64,000 nt of DNA, taken from the NCBI GenBank assembly GCA_028751875.1, contig CM054145.1, forward strand, positions 5,201,626 to 5,265,625, in the 5' to 3' direction. The first letter of the stretch is position 1. Each line of letters opens with the position of its first letter. Positions 31,534 to 42,659 of this stretch are shown here, in pieces. This stretch comes from Rapana venosa (taxonomy: Eukaryota; Mollusca; Gastropoda; Neogastropoda; Muricidae). The position numbers were made by a program, and so were the translations under genes. A model generated the notes under the pieces. It was not told the DNA's origin. It saw only the letters and a program-made list of their open reading frames with translations, and searched no databases.

Positions 31534-34500
31534 AAGCACAAGTTGTTATATTCACTTTTTCCCACATACCTTTATCCCTCCTCCTACTGAACATCTTGCG
31601 CACACGTTAAAACCCGTTCCGCTTTTCGGCCATTATGTGCCGTGGAAACGGATAAAAAAAAAATTTTAAACTGCATACACACGGGGACTGGATGTAAAAA
31701 AGCATACGAGTGCTTATTCCATTAACCTCGAAATAAAAGAACAAAATATATTTAAAAAACTAAATAAAATGTAAAAACCTGCAATCACTTCTAACTCTTC
31801 CCTCATGTTCTTCTGTCCTCCTCCCTTGTCGCAACGATTATCCCCAGACCCCCTCCTCCTACCAGCCACTAGTAAAGTCTGGAAGAATCCCGAAATTTCA
31901 GGAACTCGCCGAAACATTCTAGAAACGTCTGGAACTCCTTAGAATACCGTAGAACATTCTGAAAACTTCTAGCCCGGAATAGCATAGCTTAGCTTAGCTT
32001 AACTTAGAAAAAATGCTCTTCAATTCTGACAGCCATAATTTTGGGGGGTGGACGTTTTGCAACGCCATCATCTGAGACTTTCCCCCCATCCTGCGTTTTC
32101 CCCGCGCCGCTCACTCTAGCCCCTCCACCCCTGCCAAACCCAAGCTCGAAACCTCGCACCCTCAGGGTCTGAAGTCCGCAGGGAGATTATCGATTTCAGG
32201 TCGCTGTGAGGCCACCAGCCAGAAAGGCCCTGCATCTTCCGGCATAGGTGCGTTACCCATTCATGCGCACTGCTTCTCCATGGTGTCACTTACCCTCAGA
32301 CTGAGACTGCCCACGCCTGAACCGTACATGTGGTAGTAGAAGGACACGCAGATGTCTGAACATTTGGGACTCTCCATGGGAGACTGGAGAATGGCTGAGG
32401 CACCAAGGGGTGTGTTTGACGCTTCAGTATACATGTAGTGGCCAGTGGCTGGAAGACAGATGAGAAGCGATCATATTAAAAGCTTGATACTGGCTGGAAG
32501 ACAGATCAGAAACAAGACTGAACGTTTCATATCATCCTTTTTTTTAAATTACAAAAAGAAAGCGTGGAACAGTGTCAAAATGATGAACCTGAATGCTGCA
32601 TGGTTTTGAGTCTCCGCTGTAGTGTGATGTATCTGTTCACTGGGATGTTGCCATCGGCGCTGGTTTCACTGCCTTGAACGTCCTTTGGCGGAGACTCTAC
32701 CAAAGTCTCAGGTATGGATGCACGCACAACATCTTGCGCACGCATGCAAACCTCACCAATCTTCCCTTGATGAGAAAGAAGATAGGTACGGCTTGTGGCA
32801 TGGGTAACACAAACAAACCCAGCATGCGCTTTGCTACCTGAAGAGCGATAGGCTCCGCCAATTATTCATTATATACCCACACTGCCTAAAAAAACCCAAA
32901 AAAAACGTTCACTTGCAGTGTCCCAGCTTCTCTTCAAAGAGTTATGGGAGAAGTCAAGTTAATTCACTGAACAAAATAAAAGTGACGATTAGAACTAAGT
33001 GGAACATATTATACACTGTATGCAATCTTCGTTTATCAGAACCCTTGTAGCATATACATTGTATGCAATCTTCGTTTATCAGAACCCTTGTAGCATATAC
33101 ATTGTATGCAATCTTCGTTTATCAGAACCCTTGTAGCATATACATTGTATGCAATCTTCGTTTATCAGAACCCTTGTAGCATATACATTGTATGCAATCT
33201 TCGTTTATCAGAACCCTTGTAGCATATACATTGTATGCAATCTTCGTTTATCAGAACCCTTGTAGCATATACATTGTATGCAATCTTCGTTTATCAGAAC
33301 CCTTGTAGCATATACATTGTATGCAATCTTCGTTTATCAGAACCCTTGTAGCATATACATTGTATGCAATCTTCGTTTATCAAAACCCTACAAATGTGTT
33401 TGTTGCAACAAAGTGAAGCTTTAAATGTCTGGCTTTTAGACTGCATTAGATTTCATTTCATCAACTTCTCTTTTTTTGTTATCAGTAAATCCTTGATTAA
33501 ATCTAGAAAGTTCTCGTTGTCACTTGGTCTTGTGCAAACTTGTTGCATATTATACGTTTGTTCAAACTTTGCATATATAGTTTTTGCAAACTTTCTGCAT
33601 AATTTTAAACTTCTGCATGTACGGATCTTGTTGCAACCCAAACGGACTTTTGCTGCAATTTTGGCATATATATTCGATTTGCTGAAACTTTTGTGCATAT
33701 ACGGATCTTGTTGCAAACTTTCTGCATGTACGGATCTTGTTGCAACTTTCCGCATATACGGATCTTGTTGCATGCAAACTTTCGGCATATTATAGTATAC
33801 GGATCTTGCTGGAAACTTTCTGCGCATATACGGATCTTGTTGCAAACTTTCTGCATGTACGGATCTTGTTGCAACTTTCCGCATATACGGATCTTGTTGC
33901 ATGCAAACTTTCGGCATATTATAGTATACGGATCTTGCTGGAAACTTTCTGCGCATATACGGATCTTGTTGCAAACTTTCTGCATGTACGGATCTTGTTG
34001 CAAACTTTCTGCATGTACGGATCTTGTTGCAAACTTTCTGCATGTACGGATCTTGTTGCAACTTTCCGCATACACGGATCTTGTTGCATGCAAACTTTCG
34101 GCATATTATGGTATACGGGTCTTGCTGCAAACTTTCTGCATGTACGGATCTTGTTGCAAACTTTCCGCATATAGAGATCTTGTTGCAAACTTTCTGCGTA
34201 TATACGGATCATTTTTAAGTTCGTCCCCTCCCCCTGACTACTCGTGAAGACCAGGAAATAAAGAAAAAATAGCAGTTCATGGGGAACACCCCCCCCCCCC
34301 GGGCAACCCCCCCCCCCCCCCCCCCCAAATTGTTCAGCAATACACGTACGTGGGATCCATCATCTGAAATCACCGATCCCAGTCAGTAAACCTCTCCAGT
34401 GAAGCAAAGAAAACTACAGTACTTTCCTTGACCGAAACCTGTTTGGAATCACTACAACTTATCGATGAAACACAATATCAAATTCTTGCAGGCACTGCTA

Positions 34501-35255
34501 AAGTCCATAATCCTTGCCATGCCAGACACTGATTCTGACAGCAAAATCTTTAAAAAAAAAGAAGAAAAAAAACCCCCAAAACTCAAGCCTTGAAAGTGAG
34601 GTGTTTTCACAGAACACTTAAAACATGGGATAATACGCTGAATAGTTTCACCAGTGATCGAAAGAAACAAACACACTGCCACTGCTTTCCTGTGGAGGTT
34701 GTATAAAGAGAGAGAGAGGCTTAGAAATGAGATCCAGTCAGTCATGCAGATTTTTTCCAAAATCGACAACAGGGGACTCGCCCTCAAAGAGACATTGTTT
34801 GTATGGAAAACTCACCGTTCCCAAAAGTGTGGTCGAAATGTGGTCCCGTGTTTGCAGAGGAAGTGGGTCCGCTTTTCCTCGTCCAGTCAAACTGATCAGT
34901 GACGGACTGTGTGTATCCACACAAACTGGCCTCAAAGTCACAACTGTCTTTGACTTCACCTGCATATAACAGGGGTTGTTTTTTTAAATGGGGGGGGGGG
35001 GGGGGGGGGGGGGGAGTTGTTCTTGTTTGTTTAGGGGATCCTGTGTTAATGAGTAGCTTGTGTGTGTGTGGGTGTGGGGGATGGGGGGTGTGGTGTGGTG
35101 TGGTGTGGTGTGGTGTGGTGTGGTGGGGGGTGTGTGTGTGAGAGAGACAGACAGACAGACAGAGACAGACACACAGGCAGACAGAAGGACAGGCAGACAG
35201 AGGCAGAGAGAGACAGAGAGACAGAGAAGAGAAGAGAGAGAAGGGAGACAGAGAC

Positions 35256-35316
<61 letters not shown>

Positions 35317-37965
35317 CGATATGCCAACTCTGCTCCCATCTCTCTACCTACCTACCTACCTACCCTGTCTGCAACTAGTATCTGTCATGATGTGTAACAG
35401 GTAAACGACAGACAGACAGACGGAGATGCTGAGGGGGAAAAAGTCGGATCAATGACCGGACCTTGTGGGACTCCTCCTGAGTGTCCGTAGCTGTGGCCTG
35501 AGCTAGCAGCATTTGCAATGGCCTGTTAGGAAAGACGGGAGTTACAACTTGCGACCACGCATTTCCCCATTTGTTGAAGGATTTCAAAAGACACATACCC
35601 AATAGAGGAATAAATAAAAATAAAAAAAGGTAAAGGTGTCCCATAACCTATGTGGTCGTAGGGGAACGAGACGTCAGAAACTTCACTTCTCTAGGGGCCA
35701 TCTCCTCTCCCTCGCTGTTTTACCTTCCCTGACCCTAAAGTGGCAGGTACCCATTTACAGATGGGTGAACTGGGGGGGACTGTATTGAAGCCAAGGCGCG
35801 CAAACGGTCACCCATCCAAGTGGTAACCACGCTCGATGCTGCTTAACGTTAGCTGGGGGAAAGCGAGTGCTCTGACCACTGAAGAATACATTGTGTTAAA
35901 AAAAAACACACCAAAAAACCCACAAAAACCCAACTATCTCCACTAGTGAACCTCAGAGCTCTCTCTAGCGAGAAGAATAGGGGAAGGGAGGGGGAAAAAA
36001 AAACCCACAAACCCCCACATGTCCAGAAAGAAGTCCCCCCCCCCCCCCCCCCCCGAACACAACGTACCGCTGCCTAGGGTCATCATGGTCTGCTGCAGCC
36101 TGGCGTTGTCTTCCTTGAGGGTGTGCAGCAGGGAGGCCAGCAGGGAGTTGTTGGCCCTCACCTGCTGCACCAGAGCCGTCAGCTGGGCGTTGTGGCTTCC
36201 AGCCTGCCGCAGCCGCCCGCCCAGGGCCCGCAACTCCTCCTCCATCAGCAGCAGCCGGGCCCCCACCCCCTCCACGCTGACCCCTGACCTCAGGGGCGAG
36301 TCACTGGGCAGGCAGTGGGAGGCGGGGCAGGAGTGGCTGACCTTGCAGGTGTAGGTGCCGCTGAGGACGGGGTTGGGCAGGGCCAGGGAGAAGTGACCAC
36401 TGCTGTCCTGCTGTGTGCTGGCCAGCGTCTGCTTGGAGGGCGTCTGCACAGCAAAGGGCGCACAGCGGTGTTCATTTGGGGGTCATGTAGTATCTTGGTA
36501 CAGAGTGCGAGTAGAAAAAAATTTTGATTTTTCACAGATTTTGTTTCAGTCTGAAAAAATGCACTGTGCCCTTGTTTTGGGAATTCAGGACATAGTGCAA
36601 TACCAGGTAGTCACGAGAAAGTTGGAAATAATCATCAAATGAGGATTGCCTGTATTCCTACAGTGTTGACCCCGCCCATGCATATTGCGGTAAGGAAGCT
36701 AGCAGACGACAAAGGACTGAGGGGGTACAGTGTTTGCTGAAAAAAAATTAAAATTCAAACCTACCAAATTTGTTCGATTCACATGAGTTTTGAGTCAGAG
36801 GTTTGTCGTTCACAAAAAAAGTGGTTTTTATTTCTGTGGATGCTTAGGATGTGCGGTATGAATATGAGTCATATAGAAAAACAGAAGGAAAAGAGCGATT
36901 TTTTTTATTTGCGGTGTGTAACCAAAAAGGGACACATACACTCTCTCTCTCCCGTGAAGCGTAGGTCTGAAACAGTTTCTTTGTGTGTGTGTGTGTGTGT
37001 GATGTGTGTGTGTGTGTGTTGTGTTGTGTGTGTGTTATCGATCTGCTTTTAACAATAATAATAATAATGTATGAATTATATATAGCGCTGAATCTTGTAA
37101 AGCAACAAATCAAACGCTCAAAGGGCTTTTGAGGGTGGTGGGGGAGCGGGGTTGTTGCTCTCTCTCTCCTCTCTCTCTTCTCTCTTTCTCTCTCTCTTCT
37201 CTCTTTGGACCACAGCGGTCAGTTTCCCCCACTTTCAGCTGCTCTCAGCTGCTATCCATCCCAGCCCAGCTGGTGCTGATTACAGCAGAAACTGACCACA
37301 CTTGGACTTGGTAAAAGGAAGGGAGTGCTAATTTTAGCACTGGGCCCTGGACCCTTGACTGAGTTATACTGGATTTCCATGCTCTCTGTCTCTGTCTGTC
37401 TCTGTGTCATTGGCTGGTACTGTGAGCAGTTGATTTCATGAATGTCTAAGGGATTCGGTTTATTTTCTTTATTGTTTTCTTTTTTCCTCACTACATTACA
37501 AAACACAACACTACACGAAACGACACAACACTACACTACCTTACAAACACTACACTACCCTACAAACACTACACTTGGTTTGGAACCAGTCTCCTATGTT
37601 GTTGTAGTGAACTGCTCTAGTTGCCTTGTCACAGAAGCATTCTGTGGTTCTGATCAGGTTGGCACTGATGTTATACAGCCTCGTGGTTGCCCACAAAGCT
37701 CATGCCACACTCTGTCAAAGGCATTCTTAAAGTCCACAAAGTAAAAACCTTGCTGGTGTTGCAGGTACTTATTACAGAGTAATCTAAGGTAGAAAATTTG
37801 CTGTTGGGCTCTGTTCTGCTCTGAAAACCTGCCTGTTCTTCTTTGATGATCTCCTCATCTTGTAGCTTCAGCCTGTTCAGGAGGATCTGTAGTTTTGGCC
37901 TAGTTGTATCTGACTGCAGTGTATGCTCAAAACAAGCCTGTGCTTGGTAAAACTACTTGTCTGCT

Positions 37966-38042
<77 letters not shown>

Positions 38043-39798
38043 TCCATACTCCTGTCAGAAAAGGAGAGAGAGGGGCGGGGGAAGTACTCACAGTCCAGAC
38101 GATCTGTGTTTGCGGGGCCCACAGTGGCTTGATGGTGCCACAGGTGAGCACCAGCTGGAACTGCTGGGTGGAGTTGATGAACTGGGCACCTTGGACATGG
38201 GCTTGGAGACTGTTGTTCTCAGCGATGGGATCCGCTGCAGCAAGGAAACAAAAAGAAAACCAGCAGACTTGGGGCTTTATGATTGTTCGTTACACCAGTA
38301 CAGACGCCACACTCAATCAACAAATGACACAGCACTTTCAGCGGATCGTGCTCTCAAGATAACACATCTGCCTTGATAGCGAGAAGTGCGGGTTCGATCC
38401 CCCTTTGAGCCCCGAACTTTTCCCCCATCCACTAGACCTGAAGAGGTGGTCTGGTCTTTAAGATGATGAGACAATAAACCAAGGTCCCAGCACACGTAAA
38501 AGAACCCGCGGCAACATGAAAGTTATTCCTGGAAAATTCTGTACAAAAACAGCCACTCTCATAGAGAAATAAATGTACACGCAGAATAATTTTTTTTTAA
38601 ATGGGTGGCACTGCTCTTGAGGCAACGCGCTTTCTCTGGGGAGAGCAGCCTGAATTTCACGCAGAGAAATATACTGTGACTGAAAATGGTATACAATGCA
38701 ACACAAAACACACCAAATCAATACAATACAGTACAATACAATACACAGCAATACAATACGAATTTTCTGCTCCAACCACTTAAGCAATTTGATATACAGA
38801 ATATTCCATTTCAAAATAACAATACTTACAACGTACCAGATATTTTGATCTAAAAACCAAAAATCTCCCATAATCTTTGTAATTCAAGTTTTGACACCTA
38901 AAATTCCTCTGATGCTGGATTATGCCTGCCCATCCGGCAAAGTACTTGAACACTTTTTTTTTTTAAAAAGGCTTACACACTTCCTCCTCATCCAGTGTGT
39001 ACTACCTCACAGCAATATCCAGGCAGGATGAGTGAGTCAGAGGTGCACGTTCTGAGTGACGACCCCTAGGGTGTTAAGCCAGGAAAAGTGAAACAACAAC
39101 AACAAGACCTCAAATGGTCACTGAGGCCAAGATCTGAACGTGAAACCACCGTCACAATGCCCAAACTCAGCATAGCCCAGTCAAGGGCTCAGGGCTCAGT
39201 GCTAGAATCAGCGCGGCCCTTCACTTTTACCAGGTCCAGGTGCCCTCAGTTCTTGCAACAATCAGCACCGGCTGGGCTGGGCTGGGCTGAGATGGAATGT
39301 AGCTGAAAAGTGGAGCGGAGGGGACACTGCCACCTGTGTTCAGTTACCGTCAGATCACCGAGTTCTACTACGCTCTAACCACTAAGCTTCCCCGCTTCCA
39401 CGTGCATCTCTACCCTCCTCCCTTTGAAATTTTAAAAAATTATAAAAAAAAAACAATCTTTGACCCTCGGGACGTCACACCAACCCCCTCCCAAACTTCC
39501 TTACCTGTCACAACCACATGCACGCTCTGCTCGTGCGATTGAATGGCGGTGTTGTTGTTCTCCATGTTGACGTGAACGGAGTAGAGGCCACTGTCGGTCA
39601 CCTGGGCACTGGGCAGACGTAGCCCCACCCCCTGACCCGTGGCCTGAATGTGGGGGCCACTGCTGCTGTCGGCGAAAAAGTGACCGTTGACCTGAGTGGC
39701 CAGAACCACCTCTGAAGATCCCGCCACTGCCACAGAGAGGCAGGGATGGTAAGAACCGAATAAAGGAAGGAAGGAAGGAAGGTGGCGAGGATGGGTTA

Positions 39799-39832
<34 letters not shown>

Positions 39833-39953
39833 GGAATTCATATAGCGCTGTATCTTGCACAGACAAATCAAAGCGCTTGCACTCAACTCATTCTTACAGT
39901 CATGCAACCAATAGCAAGTAATAGTTCTAACAAGTCCAAATGTCACACACACA

Positions 39954-40011
<58 letters not shown>

Positions 40012-42628
40012 TATACACTTTGGCAGGGTGATGAGATTTTTGGCAGTTGAAAAGCAGGGATAGCTATGAAATGAAACAGGAGAGGAAAATCTTAGGTTTG
40101 AAACAAATATGTCTTGAGGCCGGATTTAAAAGTGTCACAAGAAGGCCTTTGGCGAAGAGAGATAGGGAGGCCATTCCAAATCGATGGACCAGAAACAGAG
40201 AAAGAGCGACGGCCGACTGTGGACTGGCTGAATCTAGGTATTCGTTTAGATGTGCTGCTCTGCTTAACAAATAAGCATGTGAGGTTCTGCGTTCCATTAC
40301 CCAACTTCACTCTTTGCTTTCTAGTTTTGACGGGAAAATCGAACCCACTATCCCAGTCTTTCTACATTCTACAGTCCTCCTCCACGTTGCTTTTGTAGAA
40401 AGTGAGATGAAGGCCATGCAGCACTCTTGGGGATCAGTGAATGGGTTGGCCCAGGATAGGCTGGAGTGGAAGCGCTTTGTTGCTGCCCTACACAGCACTG
40501 GGTGTAATGGTTGATGATGATGATGATGATCCCAGTCTTTCAGAGGAGGCTCTTGAACCAGTCAAAGTCAAAGTCAAACTTTTATTTCCAGATGGTTCAT
40601 TGAATAAGCAAAATACTTGCTTTTTTTTTTAAACCCTGCCTGCTTACATCCTTGTGCACATCCAAAGAACCTGCAACAGCTGAAATTCAGAAAGAGAGGG
40701 AGGTAGGCCTACCTCCCCTGACTGCCGCCTGTACTCTTCTCTCCAAATGTGCAGTCAGGATCCATGATTCACAGGCATACAGAAATATGGATATGACAAG
40801 GGAGCGCATTAGTCTGATCTTGGAGATAAGTGAGATTTTTTATCTCTCCAGATGGTGTTTAGTTTTGACAGTGCTGTTATTGTCTGTGCAGTCCTGCATA
40901 CTACTTCTGGCTTGGATCCCTGGTCTGATACAATGGCTCCCAGGTACTTGAAGCTTTGAACTGTTTCCAGCTTCTGGTCATTAACCCTGATATCAGTGCT
41001 AATGCCGTTGGTATTATTAGTCATCAGTTTGGTCTTCTCTGCACTGATTTCCATGCCGTATGTTTTGGAGGCCTTATTCAGGTGTTCTGTTAGGCTGGCA
41101 AGCTCTTTTTCTGATCCTGCTATTCCATCAATGTCATCTGCGAAGCGGAGGTTTGTGATCGTTCTGCCACCAATGCTGACTGATCCTTCATGATGTTCCA
41201 GTGCATCAGCCATGATTCTCTCAAGGAAGATGTTGAAAAGAGTGGGTGAGAGTAGACAGCCCTGCCTTACTCCAACTGTTGTTCGAAACCATTCTCCAAT
41301 GTTGTTGATGTAGTACACTGCACTGGTCGCCTCGCTGTACAGCTGTTTGATGACTCTGATCAGGTTTGCATTGATGCTGTACAAATTCATGGTTGCCCAC
41401 AAAGCTGCATGCCACACCCTGTCAAATGCCTTCTTAAAATCGATAAATACATGGCAAAGGTCTTGTTGATGTTGAAGGTACCGCTCACATAGTATTCTGA
41501 GGTTGAATATCTGTTCTGTTGTGCTGCGCCCTGCTCTGAAACCTGCTTGTTCCTCAGCAATGATGGCCTCTGCTTGTGGCTTCAGTCTATTCAATATTAT
41601 CTGCAGCATGACCTTGCTTGGGTGGCATATGAGGCTGATTGTGCGGTAATTATGGCATTGTTGTAGATTTCCTTTCTTGGGGAGGGTGATGATGAGTGAC
41701 TGTGTCCATGGTGTTGGCCATTTTCCTGTCTGCCAGATCTTGTTGCAGATTCTTAGTAGGGCGCTGATCATGGCTTCCCCTCCAGCTTGAACCAACTCAG
41801 CTGGAATGTTGTCAGCCCCTGCTGACTTCCCCTTTTACAGCGATCTGACTGCTGTTTCCACTTCTTCTCGGAGGATAGGGTGACTGTCTGTGTCTTTGCT
41901 TGCGGGTACATTAAGGACTTCTGGATCTCCTGCGGTTCTATAGTTATACAGGTCGGAGCAGTATTCTGTCCATCTGTTCAGAATATCCTGGTAGTCAGTG
42001 AGACACTTCCCATTTTTGTCTTGGATTGTTAAACCTTTTCCCTGTTTTGTGCTAGTCAGGTCTTTCACCAGCTGATATGCTTTCTTGCTATTGTTTTTCT
42101 TGATGTTCTCTTCAATGTCTCGGCACTGTTCACCGATCCATTTCTCTTTTGCCTCCGTCATGGACTTCCTGATTCTTTTGTTGACTGCCCTATATTGTTC
42201 TGCTCTTTCTTTTGTTTCATTTTTCTTTTTCTTCCACTTTCTACGCTTGTCGCATAGTTGTAGGATGTTAGGTGTGACCCATGGTTTTTTGACTGGTCGG
42301 TGTTTGCCAAGAAGCTCGCTTGCTGTTTCAGTCACTGCTGTATTGAAACTATTCGTCAGTGTATCTATGTCTGAGTCTATCACAGTGAGTGCTGCAAACT
42401 TTCCACCTATCCTTGCTCGAAAAATTTCTACTACCTCTGGGTCCTTCAGCTTCTCGAGGTCAAATTTGATCCTGATGTTGTTCCGCTTGTGGATTTTCTT
42501 TAGACGTAGTCGGAAAGTCATCATCACAAGATCATGATCACTCCCTATGTCTGTACTTGGTACCTCATGTATATCTATCATATGCATACATAATTATCTA
42601 CATACCTGTACACACACACACACACACA

Positions 42629-42659
<31 letters not shown>

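Noticed and set aside
33017..34210. CRISPR-like array
   Set aside because: Repeats are contiguous with no unique spacers; the genome is eukaryotic.
33453..34247. Repeated KFATRSVHAESLQQDPYM-type proteins on both strands
   Set aside because: Open in several frames because 29-bp units keep frames open; no start signal, no domain; lies in an intron.
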